A stretch of DNA of 36,931 nt from a virus, in IMG/VR virus record IMGVR_UViG_3300029448_006719, positions 1-36,931 of that record; one strand, written 5' to 3'. Shown here piece by piece: positions 29,450 through 36,931 of the stretch. The notes below the pieces were generated by a model. It was not told the origin of the DNA and did no database searches. It saw only the letters and a program-made list of their open reading frames with translations. A program made the translations under genes and the position numbers. Each line of letters opens with the position of its first letter. The stretch's first letter is position 1.

Positions 29450-30570
29450 TAAATAACTCCACTATATTGCATTTTTAATTGCAAATATTGGCCAAGTTTT
29501 CCTTGTCCTGTAGAACCCTTTTCTGGTCTTACACCTGAATCACTTCTTATTGTCATTTTCATTGTCTTTTTATCACTTGTATAAAAAATGTCAATAAAAT
29601 ATTCTTGTACAGAGTTTTTGTTTAAGTATGCTTTATGATCATCTACTAAAGGTAATATCTGTGCGACATCATCTACTTTTTCATCTGCTTTATTTCCAAC
29701 TGCCTTTACTAAAATTAAAGGAACATCTTGTCCTTTTTGTTGTAAGTTAAAAGTTTCTTTACACCACTGTATAAAATCTGGTGTTGACATATTATTAATA
29801 ACTTTACACATATGTTGTCTGCAAACAACTAACATTTCATGATATAATTCATCTGCCTCAACACGATTTTCTTCGTGATAGTCAACATATAATTTTGTTA
29901 CTTCTTTATTCTTTACAAAATTATTTTTATTTGCAACATCTGAAACACCAGGTATTTTTGAATAAACTTTATTCCATAAATCGTTTTCTAATTTCTTAGT
30001 ATCAATTCCTAAGTTTTTATATTGTGTTCCTACGTAAGTATTTTTTAAAGGTTCTTTAGATGTCTTGGTACCTGCCTTTAGACTGATACCAATTTTTGAT
30101 TTATTCTTAAAAAATACAAAAATATCACCTGCATGGTTTTTAGGAATACCTGCAGGTTTTGCTCTGTAACCCCAAATAACTTTATCAATAGGTTTTGTAG
30201 AATTTAAATCATAAAGATAATTTGTTATACCAATAGCATTATTCATTTTATCTTTTAGGAATCTTTCATCCATAGATGCAAGTTTATCTATGACTAATTT
30301 TGCCGCTGATATATCTTGTCGTAAACATGTTTTCTTAACAACTGTTCCATTCATGTTTAGTTTGTATAAGAATTTCTTGAAATCTTCTATATTGGAAGGT
30401 TTAAATTTTCCGTTAAATGCCAATGCTGGAAACAACTCTGTAATTGATGCATTAAGAGTAGTATCAACTCTTTCTATAAGTTCATAACTCTCTCTAATCT
30501 TCTCTAGTTTGTGACTAAAAAAATGTTGTTTATTATCTCTGGTTTGTTGTACAAATCTTTTAATTGACAT
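29449..30570 (-). CDS. Unknown late protein, possible PD-(D/E)XK-like core
   Basis: 373 residues from the ATG at 30570; a TTG at 30573 lies just ahead. GGGAG stands 6 nt before the ATG. The middle contains HAGDIFVFFKNKSKIGISLKAGTK (Asp near 150, Ser-x-Lys near 164-166), which resembles the D...(E/S)xK strand pair of restriction-endonuclease-like folds. Other segments are helical with no recognisable motif. It is the first gene after a late-type CATAAATA box, so it opens the structural block. Nuclease activity is speculative. Confidence 0.58.
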   Translation of the reverse strand: MSIKRFVQQTRDNKQHFFSHKLEKIRESYELIERVDTTLNASITELFPALAFNGKFKPSNIEDFKKFLYKLNMNGTVVKKTCLRQDISAAKLVIDKLASMDERFLKDKMNNAIGITNYLYDLNSTKPIDKVIWGYRAKPAGIPKNHAGDIFVFFKNKSKIGISLKAGTKTSKEPLKNTYVGTQYKNLGIDTKKLENDLWNKVYSKIPGVSDVANKNNFVKNKEVTKLYVDYHEENRVEADELYHEMLVVCRQHMCKVINNMSTPDFIQWCKETFNLQQKGQDVPLILVKAVGNKADEKVDDVAQILPLVDDHKAYLNKNSVQEYFIDIFYTSDKKTMKMTIRSDSGVRPEKGSTGQGKLGQYLQLKMQYSGVI

Positions 30571-30596
30571 CAAATACTCCCATTTACTATCAGTAG

Positions 30597-30604
30597 TATT
30601 TATG
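30597..30604 (-). promoter_or_regulatory. Late-type box CATAAATA at the replication/virion boundary
   Basis: One mismatch to TATAAATA, 26 nt before the ATG at 30570, with GGGAG in the leader. It sits exactly where replication genes give way to late genes, supporting a late promoter. Confidence 0.55.
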
Positions 30605-30815
30605 TATTGTAAATCCTTATATGAAATGGGATTTCACGTTTACCAAAGGTAGGATTCTTATTTTGTTTATCACACCACTCCAAAGCATCATCTTCAAATT
30701 CAAAATTATTTACAATGATGTTTGTTTTTACATCAACACAATTATAAGGATAATTCAAATTAGAATCATCCACATCAACATAATATCTAGACTTTAATGT
30801 CTTGGAACTTCGCAT
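30600..30815 (-). CDS. 71-residue protein, unknown function
   Basis: I chose the ATG at 30815 because GGAG lies 6-8 nt before it and it reduces overlap with the helicase gene to 29 bases. The protein (MRSSKTLKSRYYVDVDD at its start) is a small beta-alpha protein with VKTNIIVNNFEFEDDALEWCDKQ, then PFHIRIYN. The layout (strand, Cys, strand, helix 'FEDDALEWC') is common in small phage proteins of unknown role. It is translationally linked to gp41. Confidence 0.62.
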   Translation of the reverse strand: MRSSKTLKSRYYVDVDDSNLNYPYNCVDVKTNIIVNNFEFEDDALEWCDKQNKNPTFGKREIPFHIRIYNT

Positions 30816-32175
30816 ACCTCTCTCCACTTTTAGATTTATCAAACAAAGGAATATCATCTTCCTGTCCACTATCAACTAAGTCTGTTTGTGCGTTTAATTC
30901 CACATCATACAACTTCATTTTAGACCTGTCAATACCCAAAACAAATCTTTTATTTACAGTTGGATCATTATATCTATTTTTCAACTGTTTTACTGTGATC
31001 TGTTGTAGTTCTTCCATTTCTTCCGTAGAGATAAGTGCAAACATAAAGTCTGCTGTTGCTGGTAAACCAAATGATTCTGAAGTATCTTCCAATCCAATAT
31101 CTGTAGATACATATCCACCTCTCGTTGTTTGTGTTGCTGAAACTATAGGTACATTTTGTTCCACTGCAAGTCCTCTTAATTCCTCTGCGATAGATTTAAT
31201 TAAAGTATAAGAATTGATGTTTGAGCCCCCCTTAAAACGACTAGAAGCACATATATTTAAGTAATCTATAAAGATAATTTCTGGTTTAAAACTTTTCTTG
31301 ATCGATAATTCTTGAAGTAATGCACGAAAATGATTTGCATGTGCTGATGCTGTAGGATATTCTTTGATGATTAGTTTACCCTTGGTTTTTGATACTAGTT
31401 TTTCAATTTTATCTTCATACATTTGTTTTGGTAAATCATGTAAATTATCGATACTTATATTCATCAAGTTTGCATCAATTCTTTCTGCAATCCTTTCCTC
31501 TGCCATTTCCATAGTAATGTAAAGTACATTGCGTCCTTGATTGATACAGTTTGCAGCCATGTGACACATAAACAAAGATTTACCAACACCTGTACCTGCC
31601 AATGCAATATTCAATGTTTTTTGTGGAAGTCCACCTTTTGTAATTTTATTAAAGTAATCTAAATCAAATGGAATACGTTCTTCTACACGATGATAATAAT
31701 CAAAACGATTTGATGCGTCTTCGAGATAATCATGACCAACTCGATTATCAAAAGAAACTGCTAATGCATCTGTTAATAAACTTGGAAGTGCATCTGGTTT
31801 ACGTGAGGAATCTCTACCTTCGATGATAGAGATTCCGTCCACGACGGCATTATAGATTGCCCTGTCTTTACAGAATTTCTCAGTTGTGTCTGTTAACCAC
31901 TCAATATCAACGACATCCTCTGTAAAGCTACTAACGATAGAAGTAATATCTTTATACTGTTGTTCAGTTAAATCTTTTCTGTTATCCAACTCAACTTCTA
32001 ATGAAGTCTTCGTTGGAAGTTTAGAATACTTTGTAGCAAATGAAACAATCTCCGAAAAGATTGCCTTTTCGTTTCTATCTTGAAAGTATTCTTCTTTTAT
32101 AAATGGTAAAACTTTTCTAGCATATTCTTCATTCGCTATTAGGTTTTCCAATATCGTCAGTGTTATATTTTTCAT
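30787..32175 (-). CDS. 41: Replicative DNA helicase, T4 gp41-like (DnaB family)
   Basis: 462 residues, close to T4 gp41 (475). The N-terminal helical domain is followed by the RecA-type motor: Walker A AGTGVGKS (193-200), YITMEMAEERIAERIDA (H1a-like) and IIFIDYLNICAS (Walker B), then SATQTTRGG with the DnaB-family sensor Gln/Arg region. It unwinds the fork and partners primase gp61 (9214-10227). The ATG at 32175 (not the TTG at 32178) is chosen, with GGAAA upstream. It overlaps the upstream gene by 47 bases. Confidence 0.96.
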   Translation of the reverse strand: MKNITLTILENLIANEEYARKVLPFIKEEYFQDRNEKAIFSEIVSFATKYSKLPTKTSLEVELDNRKDLTEQQYKDITSIVSSFTEDVVDIEWLTDTTEKFCKDRAIYNAVVDGISIIEGRDSSRKPDALPSLLTDALAVSFDNRVGHDYLEDASNRFDYYHRVEERIPFDLDYFNKITKGGLPQKTLNIALAGTGVGKSLFMCHMAANCINQGRNVLYITMEMAEERIAERIDANLMNISIDNLHDLPKQMYEDKIEKLVSKTKGKLIIKEYPTASAHANHFRALLQELSIKKSFKPEIIFIDYLNICASSRFKGGSNINSYTLIKSIAEELRGLAVEQNVPIVSATQTTRGGYVSTDIGLEDTSESFGLPATADFMFALISTEEMEELQQITVKQLKNRYNDPTVNKRFVLGIDRSKMKLYDVELNAQTDLVDSGQEDDIPLFDKSKSGERYAKFQDIKV

Positions 32176-32419
32176 CAAGTATTTCCATTAATATGTCACC
32201 GATAAGTTTAAAAAACTCATCGTTAAATTGTTCTCTTGGGATTGCATTGTTTTCGATAATATCATATTCGAATTGCATTGTCAACCCACCGTCTTTTTCA
32301 ATTGGTGTTACTTTACCGTACTTATAGATTACCCCGGCAAACTTACCTGTGTTTATACCAATGCAAGTTTGATCGGGGTGTTTTTCTGTTTGAATATAAG
32401 AAAATATCTTTTTTGTCAA
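32129..32419 (-). CDS. Conserved small protein between uvsX and gp41, unknown function
   Basis: 96 residues, starting at a TTG that overlaps the upstream stop (TTGA); no nearby ATG exists. Two beta-rich stretches (TCIGINTGKFAGVIYKYGKVTP and LTMQFEYDIIENNAIP) are followed by an acidic helix (FFKLIGDILMEILDEKY). A small gene in this position is common in marine T4-like phages. Function unknown; position suggests replication or recombination. Confidence 0.65.
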   Translation of the reverse strand: MTKKIFSYIQTEKHPDQTCIGINTGKFAGVIYKYGKVTPIEKDGGLTMQFEYDIIENNAIPREQFNDEFFKLIGDILMEILDEKYNTDDIGKPNSE

Positions 32420-32691
32420 GTAACTAGTCCACTCACGACTTCAGTATATGCTTTATTAATATTCTCATTCGATGGTGTTGCTAATATTACTCCACCACTT
32501 CTAAAAATTATAGACTTAGGATTTTCTTCACCTGTCATACAAACACCTCTCGCAAACCCCATTTGTCCGTTTTCTGTACTAACCATCATTTTTGGATTAC
32601 TAAGATGAATACCTGTTTCATCATTTTTTTCTAGTCTTCCAATAAATTCACCGTGGGGTGTTAGTACTGTTATTAAATCGCCTTGTTTCAT
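32416..32691 (-). CDS. Small Sm/LSm-like beta protein
   Basis: 91 residues. The first 35 ([19 protein letters not shown], then [11 protein letters not shown]) follow the Sm-fold pattern: a strand, a Gly-containing turn, 'G-x-l-x-x-x-d', then 'i-x-L-x-n', as in Hfq or LSm proteins. No RNA-binding motif is certain. It overlaps uvsX upstream (ATGA) and the next gene downstream (TTGA). It could bind RNA or be a small replication cofactor. The fold suggestion is low confidence; the gene is real. Confidence 0.62.
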   Translation of the reverse strand: MKQGDLITVLTPHGEFIGRLEKNDETGIHLSNPKMMVSTENGQMGFARGVCMTGEENPKSIIFRSGGVILATPSNENINKAYTEVVSGLVT

Positions 32692-33725
32692 TCTTCATCA
32701 CCTCCATATGAAAACTCTTTGTGTGCAGCTATTTCTAACTTTTCCATAATCTCATCTGTAAAATATGCTTGTGGATCATCATTAATAGTTTTTCCAAACA
32801 CTTTACGACCATCAGGTAGTTCATATTTTGTTGATACTTTTTTAAATATATCATACTTTTCTGCAAGTGGTAATAATCCATAATATTTGTCAAGACCTTT
32901 ATTATATGTCAGTCTTACCTCACAATTAGAATTTTCTTTTGTTAGTCTTGACTTTTGATTTTTTGCTTTAATGATATTTCCAATTACCTCAGTTCCGTCC
33001 TTTTCTTTCTTTTTTGAAAGATAAACAATACTAGATGCGGCATATTTTAAACCAGAACCACCACCCATTTCTTTCATAGGAACATAAGAACCAACAACAT
33101 CATAAGTGTGATTTGTTACAACCATTGGTACTTTTGCTTTACCAAGTTTTAAAGTTAAAATTCTAAATGCAGCCTTAAGTACTTGAGCTCTTGTCATATC
33201 TCTTGTCTCTTTTCCTTCAGAACTATCCTCGACCTCTTTTGTTGTTGATAACATTCCTAATGAATCAAGACACATAAACATCGGTCTTCTAATATCAACA
33301 TCTTGTTGCATATATCGATCTAAAACTTTAATTGCTTGTGTTCTAAATTCTTGCACAGTAGCTACAGGTAAAACTACCATTCTTGATGCATCAATACCTC
33401 TATCTGTAATCATTTTCTTTGTAATTGCTGATTCTGATTCAAAATAAACTACACCACCCTCTGGGTTTGCATCTAGAAAATGTTTACACATTCCCATTAA
33501 GAAAAATGTTTTACCTGTTGCTGATTCACCTGCAAGTGCAGTTATTTTATTTTGTGGAAGCCCACCTTTTAGTGATCCACTTAACATTGCATTAAAAATA
33601 TAAGAACCTGTATCAATAAAGTTTTCTACATCACCAGATTCTACTCCGTCTTCAACTAAATTTGCATATTCGTTTCCTGTTGTTTTAATTATGTCTTTTA
33701 AAAAGTCATTTGCATCTAATGTCAT
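32688..33725 (-). CDS. uvsX: UvsX, RecA-like recombinase
   Basis: 345 residues. Walker A is GESATGKT (66-73), Walker B lies in [12 protein letters not shown], and a [30 protein letters not shown] segment supplies loop L2 and the Gly-rich turn typical of UvsX/RecA. The C-terminus is acidic (GGDEE). It coats ssDNA for recombination-dependent replication. It is coupled by ATGA to the CmoA-like gene upstream and to the Sm-like gene downstream. Confidence 0.97.
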   Translation of the reverse strand: MTLDANDFLKDIIKTTGNEYANLVEDGVESGDVENFIDTGSYIFNAMLSGSLKGGLPQNKITALAGESATGKTFFLMGMCKHFLDANPEGGVVYFESESAITKKMITDRGIDASRMVVLPVATVQEFRTQAIKVLDRYMQQDVDIRRPMFMCLDSLGMLSTTKEVEDSSEGKETRDMTRAQVLKAAFRILTLKLGKAKVPMVVTNHTYDVVGSYVPMKEMGGGSGLKYAASSIVYLSKKKEKDGTEVIGNIIKAKNQKSRLTKENSNCEVRLTYNKGLDKYYGLLPLAEKYDIFKKVSTKYELPDGRKVFGKTINDDPQAYFTDEIMEKLEIAAHKEFSYGGDEE

Positions 33726-34429
33726 TTTATTGCTATTGCTCCTATAAAATTGTGATTACGCCAAAACACTTGTACGTCTTTGAAACCTGCTCTCTCTAAA
33801 TGATCTTTCAATTCTGGCCATGTGTTGGGTTTCAACATGTGTCTTAGTGTCTTTTCTTTATCAAGAATATCTTTGTCATCAAAGTGTTCTCTTTTGTGAT
33901 CATAGTACATGAAAGTCATCATGTCTTGAATATGTGCATTCTCAGAAAAGACTTTTTCAGAAAATACAAATGCACCACCAGGTATTAAACTATAATATAT
34001 TTCTCTTAACAAATCTGCTCTGTCTTTTTTTGGCATAAATTGTAAAGTAAAAATTGATGTAACAAAAGAGTTGACATCTTGACGCCATCTGTATTCTCTA
34101 ATGTCTTTTTGTAAAAAATTAACTAAATTATCCATATCGGGAAACATCGAATATAATTCTCTTAGTCTTTTATCCAAGTCTTCTTTAAATCCTTCAGCAT
34201 ACTCAACACCCTCATAACAAACAAATGGTTTGTGTTTTATATTTTCTTGCATAATTTGTTTTGTTAGTTTTCCTGTAGAACAACCTATGTCTAAGACTGT
34301 GGTATGTTCTTCAACGAAGTATCTTGAAAAAGAAACTACATCGTTGAGTAAATCTCTATAACCTCGAATAGATTGATCAATATGATTATCAAATCCTTCT
34401 TCTCTATGTGCAAAAGTAAAATCGTTCAT
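33722..34429 (-). CDS. cmoA: CmoA-like carboxy-S-adenosylmethionine synthase candidate
   Basis: 235 residues (E. coli CmoA 247). It aligns through most of its length with CmoA: IRGYRDLL (VPGYSNII), [12 protein letters not shown] motif I (residues 45-56), [27 protein letters not shown] (LLFNMHHDFKR), LERAGF and [11 protein letters not shown]. CmoA converts SAM plus prephenate to carboxy-SAM. E. coli Arg199, which contacts the carboxylate, falls in the segment DKEK here; alignment gives Glu or Lys depending on one gap. The gene sits between the DNA methyltransferase (TAATG overlap) and uvsX (ATGA overlap). It could alternatively be an ordinary methyltransferase. No cmoB is visible, so a tRNA role is less likely. 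Confidence 0.8.
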   Translation of the reverse strand: MNDFTFAHREEGFDNHIDQSIRGYRDLLNDVVSFSRYFVEEHTTVLDIGCSTGKLTKQIMQENIKHKPFVCYEGVEYAEGFKEDLDKRLRELYSMFPDMDNLVNFLQKDIREYRWRQDVNSFVTSIFTLQFMPKKDRADLLREIYYSLIPGGAFVFSEKVFSENAHIQDMMTFMYYDHKREHFDDKDILDKEKTLRHMLKPNTWPELKDHLERAGFKDVQVFWRNHNFIGAIAIK

Positions 34430-35565
34430 TATATATTCCTTAATACATTATTGTACATGGATTCTGCAAGTGCTTTCATCATTAATGATGGCACCATACG
34501 TCCACATCGTTCTGCTTTTTGTGCCCATTTCCCTGTTAACTTAAAATCATCAGGTAATGATGTCACTCTTTTTAATTCACCCAAAGTAAATTTTCTGTCT
34601 TCTTCCCAATGACACACTCCAGCAGTTTTTTCTGTAGCACCCATTGCTGTAATTGTTGGTGAAGGTTGAAACTGAGATGCAATCTTCAAATTAAAATGCC
34701 ATCCTTTTGGATGATAATCTGTTCCTGTAATTACTCTATCTGGGTTTCTTGGCATCAACACGCATGTTTGTTTGTAGTATGCTGTCTCTTTCCATTTTGT
34801 AGTAAGCATTTCTACTTCTTCTTTGTCATACTCTAATCCGTCAAATGCACCTTCTAATGTTGTTCTTGTTTTATTTTCTGTAGGAAAGATTGACGATAGT
34901 GTCATAAAATTTAATCCTACTTGATCCATAATATCATCTCTTACTGCCATAAAAAATACACGTCTTCTTGCTTGTGGAACTCCATACCAAGAACAGTCAT
35001 GTACTTTTGCAACAACTTGATATCCTATTTCTTCAAATGTATTTTGAATTTTATTAAAATATGTTTTTGCTTCTCCTACAGTAAGACCCTCAACGTTTTC
35101 TGCAATAATAGTCTTTGGTCTAATTCTTTCTGCAACACGTAAAAACTCAAAGAATAAATCTTCAATATTTTCTACTGTTTTTCCGTCTGAATATTTTTTA
35201 GTTTTTCCCCAGCCATCTGAATGAACTGTTCCTTCTCTGGCAAGAATACCACACATACTAAATGCTGAACAAGGTGGTGATCCGTCCAATAATTCTAATT
35301 CACCTTCTTTTAAACCTGTTGCATGTAGAAAGTCTTTACCTGTCAATTCTTTAATATCACCATCAAGAATAGTTGTGTATGGATAATTGTCTCTATAAGT
35401 ATTTCTTGCTTCTTCAACAAACTCATTGATTGCAAGAATTTTTCCACCTGCAAGACGATATCCTGTGGAACTGCCTCCACCACCTGCAAATGTAGATATG
35501 ACACGAAACTTTTTTAATGCTTCTGCATCATAAACATCTTTTAGTAAGTATGGTTTGTATTTCAT
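34429..35565 (-). CDS. C5-cytosine DNA methyltransferase with Arg in motif X
   Basis: 378 residues with the full set: motif I FAGGGGSSTGYR (26-37), motif IV GSPPCSAFS with catalytic Cys99, motif VI ENV (156-158), motif VIII QARRR (198-202), a target-recognition stretch (about 215-300), motif IX PSPTITA and motif X GRMVPSLMMKALAE (355-368). Motif X normally reads GN[SA]V; Arg356 replaces the Asn. In engineered M.MpeI an Asn-to-Lys change at this kind of position (N374K, from memory) enables carboxy-SAM use. With the neighbouring CmoA-like gene this suggests cytosine carboxymethylation. No paired restriction gene is visible. Confidence 0.93.
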   Translation of the reverse strand: MKYKPYLLKDVYDAEALKKFRVISTFAGGGGSSTGYRLAGGKILAINEFVEEARNTYRDNYPYTTILDGDIKELTGKDFLHATGLKEGELELLDGSPPCSAFSMCGILAREGTVHSDGWGKTKKYSDGKTVENIEDLFFEFLRVAERIRPKTIIAENVEGLTVGEAKTYFNKIQNTFEEIGYQVVAKVHDCSWYGVPQARRRVFFMAVRDDIMDQVGLNFMTLSSIFPTENKTRTTLEGAFDGLEYDKEEVEMLTTKWKETAYYKQTCVLMPRNPDRVITGTDYHPKGWHFNLKIASQFQPSPTITAMGATEKTAGVCHWEEDRKFTLGELKRVTSLPDDFKLTGKWAQKAERCGRMVPSLMMKALAESMYNNVLRNI

Positions 35566-36383
35566 ATGAAGTTTTCTAATGTTCCTTTATGTTGTACTAA
35601 CGTTGCCCAATCACGACATACGTCCATAATTCTTTTTCTATTGTATAGGTTTATATCCTTATTGTCAAGAAGTTTTTCAAAAATAATTGGTATCTCTGCG
35701 ACAAGTTGGAGGTTAAGGTGTTTTTTAAGTTTGAGATCATCAAATTCACTAAAATGTTGACGAATAAGATGTTTTTCATATGGTTTATTTATACCATCCC
35801 AATCAAATTGTATAAAATAATCAAACACTTCTTGATTGAGATATGGTGCAATCAGTATTTTATTATATTGTTTACCTAACATTTCTAACTGTCTTACACC
35901 TGCTGGATTTGGTGAGGAAAAATAATCTGTTCTAAATTGATCAAACTTTTCCTTTGTGTGTTTAAAATGTATCATCGCTTTTTTACTTAAACCATAATGA
36001 CCATCAGCGGCAACACCAGATATGATAACTTTTTCTTTTATCTTAGGAAACATATACAAAAATGGCCATGTACATTCAAAATGTACTTTCTTTTTACAAT
36101 CATAATTGTATGCCATTAACTTAAAGTCTTCAACTAAATTTTCAGTTGGTACTTCAATACTTGTAAATTTAAACCCAAACTTTTCACACACTTCTTGTGC
36201 CTTTAATGAATCATAAGTTGGATTTCCCTTCACATGAAAAGAATACCCATGTACATTCAATCCTAAACGATGAGAAGTAAATAAACATGTATTACTATCA
36301 ACTCCACCAGAAAGTAAAACAGCAACATCGTTTTCGTTTTGTCTTTCCTCATTAATAATCTTTTCTAATAATTTGTGTATCAT
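35562..36383 (-). CDS. Asparagine-synthetase-like ATP-pyrophosphatase (no glutaminase domain)
   Basis: 273 residues. The PP-loop is VAVLLSGGVDS (20-30), a second substrate-loop motif is IISGVAADGHYG (120-131), and APYLNQEVFDYF...KPYEKHLIRQHF (179-211) matches the AsnB synthetase domain segment PFLD...MEKHILRE. The N-terminal Ntn glutaminase domain of AsnB, with its catalytic Cys, is absent, so free ammonia or another amine would be the donor. Such enzymes adenylate a carboxylate and form an amide. Fused by ATGA overlaps to polymerase upstream and the methyltransferase downstream. A role in amidating carboxymethylcytosine is my hypothesis. Confidence 0.82.
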   Translation of the reverse strand: MIHKLLEKIINEERQNENDVAVLLSGGVDSNTCLFTSHRLGLNVHGYSFHVKGNPTYDSLKAQEVCEKFGFKFTSIEVPTENLVEDFKLMAYNYDCKKKVHFECTWPFLYMFPKIKEKVIISGVAADGHYGLSKKAMIHFKHTKEKFDQFRTDYFSSPNPAGVRQLEMLGKQYNKILIAPYLNQEVFDYFIQFDWDGINKPYEKHLIRQHFSEFDDLKLKKHLNLQLVAEIPIIFEKLLDNKDINLYNRKRIMDVCRDWATLVQHKGTLENFI

Positions 36384-36931
36384 GCAAAAAAGTCCTCTAG
36401 TGTTCCCTGTGTTCCATAAGTTCTATCAACAAACCAACCAATCTTTTCAATGATAAAGTTAAGTGGTTCAATAAATGACTTTTCAAATTGTAATTCATAA
36501 TCAACTTTAAAATCAAGTTGTTTTGGAAGTGTTGTAATAAATGATATGGATGATGATTGATAAATGTTAGGAAGTTTTAAATACAAGAATTTAATCTTGT
36601 CACCTTCTTGAATTAATGGATAGTAACTTGAAAGTTTATTTTTTTCAACAAGATGATTGTAAAGTATTCCACCCTTCACATGTATTGGTGCTCCCTTTTT
36701 GAAAAGAGTATGTGTTTCAGACCATTTCTTTAAACCATTGACACTTCTTGGATATGCAATGTCTTCTGGTGGAAGTGTGAGAAATTCTTCACGAAAGTTT
36801 TTGATAAAAGTATTTAATTCTTTCTCATCACCAGACATCATAATTTTCAATGCCTGTTTAATTTTTTCACGACATGCCGCAGGTGTTGATGATTTAACTG
36901 CCTCGATTCCCATGATTTTCAAAGTAGGTTC
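36380..36931 (-). CDS. 43: DNA polymerase gp43 (family B), C-terminal part, start beyond window
   Basis: The frame is open to the right edge; 183 codons are visible. The segments GIEAVKSSTPAACREKIKQA, PRSVNGLKKW, KKGAPIHVKGGILYNHL, EGDKIKFLYLKLPN and FEKSFIEPLNFIIEKIGW are the palm end and thumb of T4/RB69-type family B polymerases, and TLEDFFA at the end resembles a clamp-binding tail. The 5' part, with exonuclease and palm Asp motifs, lies outside. An apparent start at 36922 is an internal TTG within the frame and should not be taken as a gene start. The ATGA overlap joins it to the AsnB-like gene. Confidence 0.93.
   Translation of the reverse strand, partial: EPTLKIMGIEAVKSSTPAACREKIKQALKIMMSGDEKELNTFIKNFREEFLTLPPEDIAYPRSVNGLKKWSETHTLFKKGAPIHVKGGILYNHLVEKNKLSSYYPLIQEGDKIKFLYLKLPNIYQSSSISFITTLPKQLDFKVDYELQFEKSFIEPLNFIIEKIGWFVDRTYGTQGTLEDFFA

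Noticed and set aside
30816-30875. N-terminal extension of the small gene after gp41
   Set aside because: The extra 20 residues overlap the helicase frame and lack a ribosome site; the ATG at 30815 has GGAG at proper spacing.
32391-32419. TTGACA with TATTCA at 17 nt as a fourth sigma70 promoter
   Set aside because: The -10 is poor, it lies inside a coding region, and no ATG follows at 6 nt; the TTGACA is the TTG start codon plus the next codon of the small gene there.
34429-35565. Methyltransferase as part of a restriction-modification system
   Set aside because: No restriction endonuclease gene is adjacent; neighbours are CmoA-like, AsnB-like and polymerase, which fits self-DNA modification better.
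36380-36922. Independent 180-residue gene starting at 36922
   Set aside because: The apparent start is an internal TTG; the frame is open to the window edge and the content is the polymerase C-terminus, so it is a truncated view of gp43.
1-36931. tRNA genes, transposases, integrase, origin of replication
   Set aside because: No cloverleaf-like segments, transposase or integrase motifs, terminal repeats or iteron clusters were seen by eye; a dedicated tRNA scan was not possible here.

Overview
The window looks like part of a T4-like marine myovirus, most probably a pelagimyophage infecting SAR11-type bacteria. The DNA is very AT-rich. It carries T4-type replication genes (polymerase gp43 C-terminus, UvsX, helicase gp41, primase gp61, NrdA and NrdB) and a long block of virion proteins of the kind seen in marine cyanomyophages. 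It also has curli secretion genes, which I recall being reported in pelagimyophages with no known function. The host assignment is inference. All genes I accept lie on the minus strand and are transcribed from high to low coordinates. They are packed with ATGA or TAATG overlaps, and no gene-free stretch approaches 300 bases. I saw no tRNA, CRISPR array or insertion sequence.

Layout in transcription order. (1) 36931-30600, replication and DNA modification: gp43 C-terminus, an asparagine-synthetase-like ATP-pyrophosphatase, a C5-cytosine DNA methyltransferase, a CmoA-like carboxy-SAM synthase, UvsX, an Sm-like small protein, a small protein of unknown role, helicase gp41 and another small protein. 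(2) 30570-15326, late virion block: an unknown protein with a possible nuclease core, a KxDG ligase-like protein, a basic protein, a nucleotidyltransferase fusion, tail-fibre-like and repeat proteins, a HAD nucleotidase, and several unrecognised proteins. (3) 15287-12391: a 2OG-Fe(II) oxygenase behind its own sigma70-type promoter, a lysis cassette (small membrane protein, i-spanin, embedded o-spanin), a radical SAM/SPASM protein, a glycosyltransferase-like protein and a membrane coiled-coil protein. (4) 11911-10266: a DesII-like radical SAM protein and a mini DegT/DnrJ aminotransferase behind a second promoter. (5) 10227-3852: primase behind a third promoter, NrdA, a glutaredoxin-NrdB fusion, a zinc ribbon, a PD-(D/E)XK nuclease, a methyltransferase, a PIG-L deacetylase and a glycosyltransferase-like protein. 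(6) 3843-1: two paralogous single-pass membrane proteins, then CsgF, CsgG, a curlin-repeat protein, a FecR-domain protein and a second curlin-repeat protein cut by the window edge.

The most interesting system is the three-gene cassette 33722-36383 between polymerase and uvsX. A CmoA-like enzyme could make carboxy-SAM. The adjacent cytosine methyltransferase has Arg in motif X (GRMVP) where the family has Asn (GN[SA]V), the position whose Asn-to-Lys change lets an engineered methyltransferase use carboxy-SAM. The neighbouring AsnB-like enzyme could amidate the resulting carboxylate. I propose that this phage makes 5-carboxymethylcytosine and possibly 5-carbamoylmethylcytosine or another amide in its DNA.

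A second notable pattern is promoter geometry. Three sigma70-type promoters each have a 17-nt spacer and end exactly 6 nt before an ATG. Four late-type TAAATA boxes end exactly 5 nt before an ATG. Both spacings place the transcription start on the start codon, implying leaderless mRNAs.
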